Positions 51,269 through 60,897 are shown, numbered from the stretch's first letter. The stretch is DNA of 64,000 bases from Chitinophaga varians (GCF_014529945.1 NZ_JACVFB010000004.1:496001-560000); one strand, 5' to 3'. Program-made: numbers and translations. The notes: generated by a model from the sequence alone, not told the origin.

Positions 51269-51745
51269 TTGCAAAGCGCTGTTAATGATACCATCCCTGT
51301 TTGGCCATTTGTAGCATATGGCGGCATAGTATTGATACTCGTTAGTCTCATACTGGGGCTGTCTTATGTACTTGGGCAACGGCATAAAGACCGTGCTACC
51401 GGAGAAGCATATGAATCCGGTATAGTTTCCACGGGCTCTGCACGACTTCGCTTCCCTTCTCAATTCTACCTGATAGCGATGTTGTTTGTCATTTTTGACA
51501 TAGAAACAGTACTGATCATTTCCTGGGCCATCGCCTACCAGGAAGTGGGATGGGTAGGCTTCGCAGGCGTATCTGTATTTATTCTCATACTACTGGCCGT
51601 ATTGATATACGAGTGGCGGAATGGTGCGCTGGACTTCGGTCCGGATGGCCGGAAGATTTTACGCGCATACAAGAAACGTAAAAAGGAAAGCCAGGCACAC
51701 AACGATGCTTTTACGCCGCTTCAACAGCAACAGGCCATGATGTAA
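51269..51745 (+). CDS. nuoA: NADH-quinone oxidoreductase subunit A
   Basis: The first gene of the complex I operon. The 158-residue protein has three membrane helices and the NuoA motif YESGIVSTGSARLRFPSQFY with FVIFDIETVLI (conserved acidic residues). The start is TTG at 51269: a stop lies at 51239-51241 and no ATG or GTG intervenes. A GGGAGGG sequence 8 bases upstream looks like a real Shine-Dalgarno site, unusual for this phylum. The next gene (nuoB) starts 46 bases downstream. Confidence 0.93.
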   Translation: MQSAVNDTIPVWPFVAYGGIVLILVSLILGLSYVLGQRHKDRATGEAYESGIVSTGSARLRFPSQFYLIAMLFVIFDIETVLIISWAIAYQEVGWVGFAGVSVFILILLAVLIYEWRNGALDFGPDGRKILRAYKKRKKESQAHNDAFTPLQQQQAMM

Positions 51746-51791
51746 CACCGTATGCTCCGTGCTCATTGTTCAACAGTAACACCTGCATGAT

Positions 51792-52430
51792 ATGAAATGG
51801 TGGTTAACAAAAGCCGGGGATCCCGCTGGTAAAATAGCTGGCAACACCTCCATGGAAGACGTGGTGCAACAAAGTGTGTTGTTCTCCAGCGTAGAACGCC
51901 TCCTCGGCTGGGGACGGCAGAACTCCATGTGGCCCTTTCACTTCGGCCTTTCCTGTTGTTTCGTGGAAATGGCCACGGCCATGACCCCCAAATACGATCT
52001 CGCCCGTTTCGGCGCGGAAGTGATCCGCGGCACGCCCCGTGAAGCGGATGTGATGATCATCGCAGGTACCGTATTCATCAAAATGGCGCCTGTCATCAAA
52101 CGTCTCTATGAACAAATGATGGAACCCCGCTGGGTCATCTCCATGGGCTCCTGCGCTAATTCCGGCGGCATGTACGACATCTATAGCGTGGTGCAGGGCG
52201 TGGATAAATTCCTCCCCGTAGATGTATATGTGCCCGGATGCCCGCCACGCCCCGATGCTTTCATGCAGGGACTGCTCCTGCTGCGCGACAGCGTAGGCAA
52301 AGAACAACGGCCGCTCAGCTGGGTCATCGGTGACCAGGGCGTGATACGCCCGGAAAAAACTTCACAACGGGAACGGTTACACGATCACAGACAACAAATG
52401 ACGCAGTTTAAAACACCGGACGAAATATAA
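51792..52430 (+). CDS. nuoB: NADH-quinone oxidoreductase subunit B
   Basis: NuoB carries the terminal [4Fe-4S] cluster N2 that passes electrons to quinone. The 212-residue protein has the ligands in FGLSCCFVEMATAM (tandem Cys), GSCANSGG and VPGCPPRPDAF. The N-terminal MEDVVQQSVLFSSVERLLGW is a usual feature. The C-terminal 40 residues are charged and variable. It sits between nuoA and nuoCD, 92 bases before nuoCD. Confidence 0.96.
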   Translation: MKWWLTKAGDPAGKIAGNTSMEDVVQQSVLFSSVERLLGWGRQNSMWPFHFGLSCCFVEMATAMTPKYDLARFGAEVIRGTPREADVMIIAGTVFIKMAPVIKRLYEQMMEPRWVISMGSCANSGGMYDIYSVVQGVDKFLPVDVYVPGCPPRPDAFMQGLLLLRDSVGKEQRPLSWVIGDQGVIRPEKTSQRERLHDHRQQMTQFKTPDEI

Positions 52431-52522
52431 AATGTTTACTAACAGTAATGGTTATATGAATAATACTTAAGCAGTAACGAATCAACAATAATCCTGTCCT
52501 TCACAGTCAAACTTAATACGCC

Positions 52523-54268
52523 ATGCCAGAGAGCATTGTAGCGGAATTAAGCTCCCGTTTCGGCGATGATAGCATCACGCCACTCACTACACGGGATGAG
52601 ACGCCCACCCTCAGGACGCCACAGGAGAAGATTGTGGCCATACTACAATACCTCAAACACGAAATCAAAATGCCCTTTCGTATGCTCTATGACCTGACGG
52701 CCATTGATGAGCGTGCGTACAAAAAAGAGCAGAACGGCCACAAGCCATATGATTTCACGCTGGTATATACCCTCTTCTCCTTTGACAGAAATCAGTTCTT
52801 ACGCCTGAAAGTTGGCCTCCACGGCGAATTCCCTTCCCAGGACACCATTACCCACCTATGGCCCGCTGCCAACTGGTACGAAAGGGAAGTATTCGATATG
52901 TTCGGCATCCGGTTCAACGGCCACCCGCATCTGCAACGTATTCTCATGCCCCGTACCTGGCAGGGACATCCGCTCCGCAAGGAACATCCTGCCCGCGCCA
53001 CTGAAATGGGGCCTTTTAAACTCTTCGATGAAAAAGTAGACCGCGAACAGCACGCTTTGCAGTTCAGTCCCGAAGAATGGGGCCTGAAGCGCCATAGCGA
53101 CGATGCCGACTTTATGTTCCTCAACATCGGTCCCCAACACCCGGGCACGCACGGCGTGTTACGCATTATCCTGCAACTGGATGGTGAAAACATCATCGAT
53201 GCGGTACCGGATATCGGCTTCCATCACCGCGGCGCAGAGAAAATGGGTGAACGGCAGTCATGGCATACCTATATCCCTTATACCGATCGTATTGACTACC
53301 TCGGCGGTGTCAATAACAACCTGGCTTACCTGCTGGCCGTGGAAAAGCTGGCCGGTATTGAAGTGCCGCTGAGAGCACAGGTGATCCGCATCATGCTTTG
53401 CGAACTGTTCCGCATCGCCAGCCACCTGGTATGGTATGGCACTTTTGCACAGGACCTCGGCCAGCTGTCGCCCGTATTCTACATGTTCACCGACAGGGAA
53501 CGGGTATTTGAGATCATCGAAGCCATCTGCGGCGGCCGCATGCATCCCAACTGGTTCCGCATCGGCGGAGTGGCACAGGACCTGCCCAAAGGATGGGATA
53601 CGCTGGTCAAAAATTTCGTGGAGTACTTCCCGCGCAAACTGCGGGAGTACGATAAAATGGTGATGAAAAATTATCTGTTTAAGGTACGCACCAAAGGTAT
53701 TGGTATTTATACATTGGAAGAAGCCATAGAGTGGGGCGTTACAGGGCCCGGGCTGCGTGCCTGCGGCCTTGAATGGGACCTGCGCAAGAAAAGGCCCTAT
53801 GGCGGCTACGAGAACTTTGCTTTCGAGATCCCGGTCGCCCATAATGGTGATTGTTACGACCGCGCGGTAGTACGGGTGGAAGAAATGCGACAGAGCCTCC
53901 GCATTGTACAACAATGCCTGGAGTATATGCCTGCCGGCGATTTTAAATCGCACCACCCGCTGGCTACCCCGCCAGTGAAACAACACACCATGCACGACAT
54001 CGAAACGCTCATACACCATTTTCTCAACGTCAGCTGGGGACCGGTTATTCCGCCGGGAGAAGCCATGGTATGTACCGAAGCCACCAAAGGGTGGAACAGC
54101 TACTACCTTATCAGCGACGGGAATACTGCTTCCTATCGTACCCGCATCCGCACCCCGTCATTCCCCCATATGCAGATGATACCGCTCATCAGCAAAGGAT
54201 ATACGGTAGCCGATCTGTTGTCAATACTGGGAGGAATGGATTATGTGCTGGCGGACATAGACCGGTGA
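52523..54268 (+). CDS. nuoCD: fused NADH-quinone oxidoreductase subunit C/D
   Basis: NuoC (about 1-185) and NuoD (about 195-581) are fused, as in many Gram-negative bacteria. NuoC shows NWYEREVFDMFGIRFNGHP and RILMPRTWQGHPLRKEHP. NuoD shows IGPQHPGTHGVLR, HRGAEKMGERQSWHTY and the quinone-site region GYTVADLLSILGGMDYVLADIDR (cited in part: LLSILGGMDYVLADIDR). It forms the quinone-binding arm with NuoB. It is followed by 121 bases with octamer repeats before nuoE. Confidence 0.96.
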   Translation: MPESIVAELSSRFGDDSITPLTTRDETPTLRTPQEKIVAILQYLKHEIKMPFRMLYDLTAIDERAYKKEQNGHKPYDFTLVYTLFSFDRNQFLRLKVGLHGEFPSQDTITHLWPAANWYEREVFDMFGIRFNGHPHLQRILMPRTWQGHPLRKEHPARATEMGPFKLFDEKVDREQHALQFSPEEWGLKRHSDDADFMFLNIGPQHPGTHGVLRIILQLDGENIIDAVPDIGFHHRGAEKMGERQSWHTYIPYTDRIDYLGGVNNNLAYLLAVEKLAGIEVPLRAQVIRIMLCELFRIASHLVWYGTFAQDLGQLSPVFYMFTDRERVFEIIEAICGGRMHPNWFRIGGVAQDLPKGWDTLVKNFVEYFPRKLREYDKMVMKNYLFKVRTKGIGIYTLEEAIEWGVTGPGLRACGLEWDLRKKRPYGGYENFAFEIPVAHNGDCYDRAVVRVEEMRQSLRIVQQCLEYMPAGDFKSHHPLATPPVKQHTMHDIETLIHHFLNVSWGPVIPPGEAMVCTEATKGWNSYYLISDGNTASYRTRIRTPSFPHMQMIPLISKGYTVADLLSILGGMDYVLADIDR

Positions 54269-54282
54269 TATGTAGCCATTGG

Positions 54283-54388
54283 GTTATTTGGTTATTTGAT
54301 TATTGAGTTATTGAGATATCCTTTAAAAATGACACCATGGCCTCGCAACAAAATATCAAAATATCAAAATATCAAAATCCGTAAATGA
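54283..54388. repeat. octamer arrays inside the nuo operon (nuoCD-nuoE gap)
   Basis: Octamers GTTATTTG (twice), ATTATTGA and GTTATTGA occupy 54283-54314, and CAAAATAT (three times), CAAAATCC and GTAAATGA occupy 54349-54388. The two halves are inverted in type and can pair imperfectly. The region lies between genes of one operon, so it is not a strong terminator. Confidence 0.75.
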
Positions 54389-54389
54389 T

Positions 54390-54854
54390 ATGTTGTCTGC
54401 TATCGAAATAGAAAAAATCACCCACGAGCTTCAACAGGTGCCCGTCAAAAAGGCCGCCTGTATTGAAGCGCTTAAGATTGTGCAGCAGGAGCGGCGCTGG
54501 ATATCAGATGAAAGTGTGGCGGATATTGCTGCGATACTGGAGATGAGCACCGCGGAGGTAGATAGCGTGGCAACTTTTTACAACCTCATCTTCCGCCAGC
54601 CGGTAGGTCGCCATGTGATCCTGTTGTGCGACAGTATCAGCTGTTACGTGATGGGATATACGGTATTACGGCAGCGGTTAAACGAAATATTGCTGATCGG
54701 GTATGGGCAGACCACAACCGACGAGCGTTTTACCCTGCTGCCCAATGCCTGCCTGGGTACCTGCGACCATGCGCCGGCGCTGATGATAGACGACGATCTG
54801 TACCGCGATATCAAACCGGGAGATCTGGAACAAATACTGGAAAAATATCACTAA
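54390..54854 (+). CDS. nuoE: NADH-quinone oxidoreductase subunit E
   Basis: The 154-residue protein carries a [2Fe-2S] cluster (N1a). The four ligands lie in LLCDSISCYVMG (C-x4-C) and NACLGTCDHAP (C-x3-C). The N-terminal KAACIEALKIVQQERRWIS and the VATFYNLIFRQPVGRH region are typical thioredoxin-like parts. It starts immediately after the octamer array and is followed 16 bases later by nuoF. Confidence 0.95.
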   Translation: MLSAIEIEKITHELQQVPVKKAACIEALKIVQQERRWISDESVADIAAILEMSTAEVDSVATFYNLIFRQPVGRHVILLCDSISCYVMGYTVLRQRLNEILLIGYGQTTTDERFTLLPNACLGTCDHAPALMIDDDLYRDIKPGDLEQILEKYH

Positions 54855-54870
54855 CCCAACCTTATATACA

Positions 54871-56151
54871 ATGGAAAGACCACTCACACAACATATTCCT
54901 GATAACGGCGCTGCCCTGCATCTCCGGGAGTACGAGGCAGTGGGTGGTTATTCCGCCCTGCGCAAAGCCCTGCGTGACATGGAGCCGGCGCAGGTCAGCA
55001 CGCTGATCAAAGATGCCAACCTGAAGGGCCGCGGTGGTGCCGGTTTTGCCACGGGCGTGAAATGGAGCTTCGTGCCGATGGATGTGCCGGGACCTAAATA
55101 CCTGATTGCGAATGCGGATGAAATGGAGCCGGGCACTTTTAAAGATCGTTGGCTGCTGGAAGGCAACCCGCATCAGCTGTTGGAAGGTATGGTCCTCGCG
55201 GCCTATGCCATTCAGGCTACCGATGCGTTTGTATTCCTGCGCTGGGCCTACAAAGATGCAGCCCGCGAAATGCGCCGCGCTATCGCCGACGCCTATACGG
55301 CGGGATACCTTGGGAAAAACATCCTTGGCAGCACTTTCAGCCTGGAGATGCAGCTGCATACCGGTGTGGGCAGGTATATGTGCGGAGAAGAAACCGCGCT
55401 GCTCAATTCACTAGAAGGCAAACGCGCTACCCCTCGCGCCAAGCCGCCATTTCCGCAGGTAAGCGGACTATTCGGAAAACCTACTATCGTTAATAATGTA
55501 GAAACCCTCAGCTGGATTTCCCATATCGTCAATAATGGCGAAGCATGGTTTAAATCCCTGAGCTATACAGCCGACGGAGGTACGAAAATTTATGGCGTCA
55601 GTGGCAGGGTCAATAAACCCGGTGCATGGGAGCTCCCAATGGGTATTACTATGCGCGAACTATTGGAAGAACATGCCGGCGGTATGCGGAACGGCTATCG
55701 CTTTCGCGGGGCCTTGCCAGGTGGCGCGTCCACTGATTTTCTGACTGATGCCCACCTGGATGTGAAGATGGACTTTGCTGGTGTGGCTGCTGCAGGCAGC
55801 AGGCTGGGTACCGGCACGATGGTCGTACTCGACGACCATACGTGTCCCGTCGGTTTTGTGCACAACCTTGAACATTTTTTTGCACAGGAGTCCTGCGGCT
55901 TCTGTACTCCCTGTCGGGAGGGACTGCCGTGGACGGAAAAAATATTATGGTCGCTGGAAAACGGTACCGGCGAACCGGCAGATCTGGAACTGCTGGAAAG
56001 GCATGCCAGACTGCTGGGGCCGGGCAACACGTTCTGCGCCCTCGCACCAGGGGCCATGGAGCCGCTGCAGAGTGCCCTGAAATATTTCAGGGAAGATTTT
56101 GAACAACATATCAAAGAAAAAAAATGTCCGTATGCCCATCATCAACATTGA
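54871..56151 (+). CDS. nuoF: NADH-quinone oxidoreductase subunit F
   Basis: NuoF binds NADH and FMN. The 426-residue protein has the NADH/FMN glycine-rich block LKGRGGAGFATGVKWSF, then NADEMEPGTFKDR, YMCGEETALLNSLEG and the [4Fe-4S] ligands in ESCGFCTPCREG with a fourth Cys in NTFCALAPGA. Its end overlaps the start of nuoG by 20 bases in a different frame. Confidence 0.96.
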   Translation: MERPLTQHIPDNGAALHLREYEAVGGYSALRKALRDMEPAQVSTLIKDANLKGRGGAGFATGVKWSFVPMDVPGPKYLIANADEMEPGTFKDRWLLEGNPHQLLEGMVLAAYAIQATDAFVFLRWAYKDAAREMRRAIADAYTAGYLGKNILGSTFSLEMQLHTGVGRYMCGEETALLNSLEGKRATPRAKPPFPQVSGLFGKPTIVNNVETLSWISHIVNNGEAWFKSLSYTADGGTKIYGVSGRVNKPGAWELPMGITMRELLEEHAGGMRNGYRFRGALPGGASTDFLTDAHLDVKMDFAGVAAAGSRLGTGTMVVLDDHTCPVGFVHNLEHFFAQESCGFCTPCREGLPWTEKILWSLENGTGEPADLELLERHARLLGPGNTFCALAPGAMEPLQSALKYFREDFEQHIKEKKCPYAHHQH

Positions 56152-58825
56152 TAATATTCCGTATGAGGTGAAGGAAGGCAAAAACCTGCTGGAAGCATGT
56201 TTGTCGCTCGGCCTCAACCTGCCTTACTTCTGCTGGCACCCGGCCCTCGGCTCGGTAGGGGCCTGCCGGCAGTGCGCTGTCAAAATCTTTAAAGATGAAC
56301 AGGATACCCGCGGTAAACTGATGATGGCCTGTATGGAGCCGGTGAAAGACGGCATGCGTTTATCCGTCAACGATAGTGATGCGGTGGCTTTCCGCGGCCA
56401 TGTCATCGGCTGGCTGATGACCAACCACCCCCACGATTGTGCGGTATGCGATGAAGGTGGTTCCTGTCATTTGCAGGATATGACCGTCATGACCGGCCAC
56501 GCTTACCGCGATTATCATTTCTCTAAGAGGACCTATCGTAATCAGCATCTGGGACCTTTCATCAATCATGAAATGAACCGCTGCATCCAGTGTTATCGCT
56601 GCGTGCGTTTCTATAAAGACTTTGCCGGCGGGAAAGACCTCGATGTCTTTGCGGCACATAACCACGTTTATTTTGGCCGTCAGCAGGACGGCACGCTGGA
56701 AAATGAATTCAGTGGCAATCTGGTGGAAGTCTGTCCTACCGGCGTATTCACCGATAAAACACTCAAACAGCATTATACCCGTAAATGGGACCTGACCACG
56801 GCGCCGTCTATCTGTCAGGGGTGTGGATTAGGATGTAACATTATTGCAGGCGAACGTTATGGTTCCCTGCGGCAGATCACCAACCGCTACAACGGGGCGG
56901 TAAACGGTTATTTCCTGTGTGACAGGGGCCGCTATGGCTATGAGTTCGTCAACAGCAAAGACCGTATCCGGGAACCGTTGGTGGTACATGCTCCGGATGA
57001 TAAAGCCAATGGCCTGCCTGTGCTGCAACACGTGCGCAACCGCATGAAGCCGGGAAAGGTGATTGGTATTGGCTCTCCGCGGGCTTCTGTGGAATCGAAT
57101 TATGTGTTGAAGGAGCTGGTAGGAGAGAACAACTTTTATCTGGGTATCGGGGAGATAGAACATGAGTTGATCCGGTTGATGCTGAAGTTACTAAAAGAAG
57201 GTCCGGTGCGTGCAGCCTCTATGCAGGAGGCAGCCGCTGCTGACGCAGTTGTGATACTGGGAGAAGACCTTACCAACACCGCGCCGATGCTGGCGCTGTC
57301 TGTACGCCAGGCGGTGCGCCGTATGCCGGTGGACCATGCCATCAGCAGTATTCATATGCCCGCATGGCAGGATGCTGCGGTACGTGAGGCGGTACAGGAA
57401 AACAAAGGACCGCTCTTTATTCTCCATGTAGTAGAAACCAAACTTGATGAAGTGGCTACCGGTGCTTATCATACCGCGCCTGATAATATTGCGCGTATAG
57501 CCTTTGCTGTTAGTCACCTGTTGGACGGTACCTTGCCGGAAGTGACCGGTATGTCTGATGAAGGGAAACAGGCCGCTGCTACCATCGCTGCTGCGCTCAG
57601 GGGGGCGAAGAGACCGCTGGTAATAGCCGGCTATGGAGGCGGAAGTGAACAGGTGATCAGGGCCGCAGCCAACCTGGCCTGGGCCCTGAAGCAGCAAGGC
57701 GCTGATGCCATGCTCTCTTTTACAGTGCCGGAATGTAACAGCATGGGACTGGAAATGCTGGGAGGGCTTCGGCTGGAATCAGCTGTGGACGCGGTGCTGA
57801 ACGGTAGCGCGGAAACAGTGCTGATACTTGAAAATGATTTATACCGCCGGCTGGACCTGCATACGGCCAACCAGTTCTTCGGGCATTGCAAAGAAGTTAT
57901 CGTGCTGGACCATTTGCACAATGCTACTACTGAAAGAGCCAACATCGTGTTGCCTGTGGGCACTTTTGCGGAAGCTGATGGCACGCTGGTCAATAATGAA
58001 GGCCGCGCGCAGCGCTTCCTCCAGGTATTTAACCCGCAGGGAGCCATACAGGAAAGCTGGCGCTGGCTGTTGCAACTGGGGGATATTTGCGGCCATACGC
58101 ACCTCCGCTCGCTGTTGCACTATGACGATCTGCTGAAAGCCATCGCCGCCAAATATCCGGTGTTCATAGGTATCGATACCCTCACGCCGCCGGCTGATTT
58201 CAGGATCGCCGGACAGAAGATACCGCGTGAGCCACATCGCTATAGTGGCCGCACCGCTATGCAGGCCAATGTGAATGTGAGTGAGCCTAAGCCGGCGGAA
58301 GATGGAGATACCGCACTGTCGTTCACCATGGAAGGATACCGCGGCGAACCACCTTCTTCCGTGATCCCGTTCTTCTGGGCGCCGGGATGGAACTCGGTAC
58401 AGTCGGTCAACAAATACCAGGTGGAGACTGGTGGTCCCCTGCACGGCGGCAATCCGGGCAAACGCCTCTTGGAACCTAACCCAAACGGTCCAACGAAATT
58501 TTATACCAATATACCCGACCCGTTTATACCGGTGGGAGGACACCTGTTGCTGGTACCGCTCTACCATATTTTCGGCTCGGAGGAGTTGAGCATCCATACG
58601 CCGGGTATTGCCCAGCGGATGCCTGCTCCCTACATCATGCTGCACAGTGAGGACGCGCGCCGTTTTCAGGTGGCAGCCGGACATCTGCTTTATTTTATGG
58701 ATAACGGACACCAGTATGCGCTGCCTGTCGTCATCAACGATACCCTGCAAAAAGGAGCCGCCGGTATTCCGGTAGGGCTGCCGCATATGCAGGTGGCGGA
58801 AGCACCGCAGCTGGTCAAAATTTAA
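56132..58825 (+). CDS. nuoG: NADH-quinone oxidoreductase subunit G
   Basis: NuoG is the large iron-sulphur subunit. ATG 56132 (MPIINIDNIPYEV) is preferred over 56099, giving 897 residues and overlapping nuoF by 20 bases. The N-terminus has a [2Fe-2S] ferredoxin-like domain, the HPHDCAVCDEGGSCHLQDM cluster (with a His ligand) and MNRCIQCYRCVRF. The middle CQGCGLGCNI carries an extra cluster of the molybdopterin-oxidoreductase-like domain. It transfers electrons from NuoF to NuoI/B. Confidence 0.94.
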   Translation: MPIINIDNIPYEVKEGKNLLEACLSLGLNLPYFCWHPALGSVGACRQCAVKIFKDEQDTRGKLMMACMEPVKDGMRLSVNDSDAVAFRGHVIGWLMTNHPHDCAVCDEGGSCHLQDMTVMTGHAYRDYHFSKRTYRNQHLGPFINHEMNRCIQCYRCVRFYKDFAGGKDLDVFAAHNHVYFGRQQDGTLENEFSGNLVEVCPTGVFTDKTLKQHYTRKWDLTTAPSICQGCGLGCNIIAGERYGSLRQITNRYNGAVNGYFLCDRGRYGYEFVNSKDRIREPLVVHAPDDKANGLPVLQHVRNRMKPGKVIGIGSPRASVESNYVLKELVGENNFYLGIGEIEHELIRLMLKLLKEGPVRAASMQEAAAADAVVILGEDLTNTAPMLALSVRQAVRRMPVDHAISSIHMPAWQDAAVREAVQENKGPLFILHVVETKLDEVATGAYHTAPDNIARIAFAVSHLLDGTLPEVTGMSDEGKQAAATIAAALRGAKRPLVIAGYGGGSEQVIRAAANLAWALKQQGADAMLSFTVPECNSMGLEMLGGLRLESAVDAVLNGSAETVLILENDLYRRLDLHTANQFFGHCKEVIVLDHLHNATTERANIVLPVGTFAEADGTLVNNEGRAQRFLQVFNPQGAIQESWRWLLQLGDICGHTHLRSLLHYDDLLKAIAAKYPVFIGIDTLTPPADFRIAGQKIPREPHRYSGRTAMQANVNVSEPKPAEDGDTALSFTMEGYRGEPPSSVIPFFWAPGWNSVQSVNKYQVETGGPLHGGNPGKRLLEPNPNGPTKFYTNIPDPFIPVGGHLLLVPLYHIFGSEELSIHTPGIAQRMPAPYIMLHSEDARRFQVAAGHLLYFMDNGHQYALPVVINDTLQKGAAGIPVGLPHMQVAEAPQLVKI

Positions 58826-58829
58826 AGCT

Positions 58830-59783
58830 ATGATAAACGCCTGGTGGATTATTGGAGGAGTACTCTTTGTACTGTTGAACACAGCCGCAGGACTCATATG
58901 GCTGGAACGCAGGATGCTCGCCCTCTGGCAGGACCGTTACGGTCCCAACAGGGCAGGCCCCTTCGGACTGTTTATTGTGTTGGCAGACACCCTGAAACTG
59001 TTTTTTAAAGAAGACTGGATTCCGCCCTTCGCGGACAAAGTGGTGTTTGTATTTGCACCCGCCGTTGTGGTAGCCAGTGTGCTGATGAGTTTTGTGATCG
59101 TGCCGTTTGCACCGGGCATAGTCGTGGCCGACCTGAACATCGGTATCCTCTTTTTTCTGGCCATGTCCTCTTTAGGGGTATACAGCATTGTGCTGGGAGG
59201 CTGGGCCTCCAACAACAAATACGCCCTGCTGGGCGCTATGAGAGGCGCTTCGCAGATGATCAGCTATGAAGTGTTCATGGGACTGGCATTGATGGGCGTC
59301 GTGGTGCTCAGTGGTAGTTTTAACCTGCAACAGATCGTCGAGTCGCAACGTACTGTCTGGTTTGTGATTCCGCAGTTGCTGGGCTTCCTCATCTTCATGG
59401 TGGCAGGCGTTGCGGAAACACACCGGTTGCCATTTGATATCCCTGAAGCAGAAAGTGAGCTGGTAGCCGGTTTCCACTCAGAGTATTCCGGAATGAAGTT
59501 CGGTATGTTTTTCATCGGCGAATACCTGGGTGTTACACTCATCTCCGCCATGGTGGTGACACTGTATTTCGGAGGCTGGCTGGGACCATCATTTCTTCCG
59601 CCTGTTGTCTGGTTCGCCATCAAAACGTTTGCTTTCATCTCGTTGTTCATCCTGCTGCGGGCTTCCATGCCACGGCCGCGGTATGACCAGCTGATGGAAT
59701 ATGGCTGGAAAGTACTGTTCCCTTTGTCGTTGCTGAACCTGCTGGTGACGGCAGCCATCAAACTCTGGTTAGTAACTAAGTAA
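58830..59783 (+). CDS. nuoH: NADH-quinone oxidoreductase subunit H
   Basis: The 317-residue membrane subunit links the peripheral arm to the proton pumps. It has about eight helices and the signatures ERRMLALWQDRYGPNRAGP and the conserved glutamate-rich loop AETHRLPFDIPEAESELVAGFHSEYSG (cited in part: PFDIPEAESELVAG). It starts 4 bases after nuoG. The gap to nuoI holds five octamers. Confidence 0.95.
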   Translation: MINAWWIIGGVLFVLLNTAAGLIWLERRMLALWQDRYGPNRAGPFGLFIVLADTLKLFFKEDWIPPFADKVVFVFAPAVVVASVLMSFVIVPFAPGIVVADLNIGILFFLAMSSLGVYSIVLGGWASNNKYALLGAMRGASQMISYEVFMGLALMGVVVLSGSFNLQQIVESQRTVWFVIPQLLGFLIFMVAGVAETHRLPFDIPEAESELVAGFHSEYSGMKFGMFFIGEYLGVTLISAMVVTLYFGGWLGPSFLPPVVWFAIKTFAFISLFILLRASMPRPRYDQLMEYGWKVLFPLSLLNLLVTAAIKLWLVTK

Positions 59784-59823
59784 CTAAATATCTAAATATC
59801 TAAATATCTAAATATCTAAATAT
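59784..59823. repeat. five tandem CTAAATAT octamers in nuoH-nuoI gap
   Basis: CTAAATAT is repeated five times without a mismatch, followed by CAAAT. It begins at the last base of nuoH's trailing region and ends 15 bases before nuoI. The same octamer occurs at 22221-22244. Confidence 0.9.
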
Positions 59824-59838
59824 CAAATACCAACATGT

Positions 59839-60354
59839 ATGTTTAGTCTATTGCGTAGTATGTGGCTGGTGTTTCTGCACATGTTTCATAAGCGGGACAC
59901 CTATCAGTATCCTGAACAGAAGGCGCCCCTGCCGGCACGGTGGAGAGGCCGCATCGCGCTCACGCGCGACCCCGACGGAGAGGAACGCTGTGTAGGCTGT
60001 TATCTCTGTGCAGCAGCATGTCCGGTAGACTGCATCTCGCTGCAGGCCACGGAAGATGAACATGGACGGCGATACCCGGAGTTTTTCCGGATTAATTTCT
60101 CCCGCTGCATCTTTTGCGGCTTCTGCGAGGAAGCTTGTCCTACTTACGCTATTCAGCTGTTGCCCGATTTTGAAATGGCCGAATACAATCGGCAGAACCT
60201 GGTGTATGAAAAACATGATCTGCTGATACCCAGCCAGGGTAAGTATCCGGGATATAACTATTACAAAGTGGCAGGACTTGCCATTAAGAATAAAGATAAG
60301 GGAGAAGCAGAACAGGAAGAACCACCGGTAGATATTAAAAGCCTGTTACCATAA
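59839..60354 (+). CDS. nuoI: NADH-quinone oxidoreductase subunit I
   Basis: NuoI holds two [4Fe-4S] clusters (N6a, N6b). The 171-residue protein has two ferredoxin motifs CVGCYLCAAACPVDC and CIFCGFCEEACP. The N-terminal RSMWLVFLHMFHKRDTYQYP and the C-terminal charged tail are usual. It starts right after the octamer array and precedes nuoJ by 12 bases. Confidence 0.96.
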   Translation: MFSLLRSMWLVFLHMFHKRDTYQYPEQKAPLPARWRGRIALTRDPDGEERCVGCYLCAAACPVDCISLQATEDEHGRRYPEFFRINFSRCIFCGFCEEACPTYAIQLLPDFEMAEYNRQNLVYEKHDLLIPSQGKYPGYNYYKVAGLAIKNKDKGEAEQEEPPVDIKSLLP

Positions 60355-60366
60355 ATCAGAAGTGTT

Positions 60367-60897
60367 ATGGACATCGCATTTATCGTTGCTGCGCTGATAG
60401 CCGTGGCGGCCACTGTGAGGGTCATCACCTGTTACAATATCATGCACGCGCTGTTATACCTCGTGGTATCATTGCTGGCGGTGGCCGTGGTATTGTATAC
60501 CTATGGCGCGCCGTTTATGGCGGTGCTGGAGATCATCATTTATGCCGGCGCCATCATGGTGCTCATCATCTTTTTTGTAATGATGCTGAACCTGGGACTG
60601 GAGACAGCAGAGCATGAGAAAGCCTGGCTGCGGCCACGGATATGGCTGGTACCGGGGATATTTTGCGTGGTGCTGCTGGGGGAACTGCTGTACCTGATCC
60701 TGCAAAACAAACAACCGGCGGCCGGTATCCAGGTGGTGCCACCCAAACAGGTAGGTATGGCCTTATTCGGTCCATATCTGATCGCAGTAGAGCTGACCGG
60801 TATCCTGCTGATGGCGGGTATCGTAGGTGCTTATCATCTGGGACGGCAACATAAGAAAACCTTACATCGATTTCTTGAAAATAATCTGGACACATGA
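60367..60897 (+). CDS. nuoJ: NADH-quinone oxidoreductase subunit J
   Basis: The 176-residue integral membrane protein has five helices. Helix 3 carries the conserved EIIIYAGAIMVLIIFFVMM (Glu-rich loop plus Gly, pi-bulge region). It overlaps nuoK by 4 bases (ATGA). Confidence 0.94.
   Translation: MDIAFIVAALIAVAATVRVITCYNIMHALLYLVVSLLAVAVVLYTYGAPFMAVLEIIIYAGAIMVLIIFFVMMLNLGLETAEHEKAWLRPRIWLVPGIFCVVLLGELLYLILQNKQPAAGIQVVPPKQVGMALFGPYLIAVELTGILLMAGIVGAYHLGRQHKKTLHRFLENNLDT

Noticed and set aside
59784..59823. CTAAATAT tandem repeats as a CRISPR array
   Set aside because: Units are 8 bases with no spacers, and no cas gene is present.
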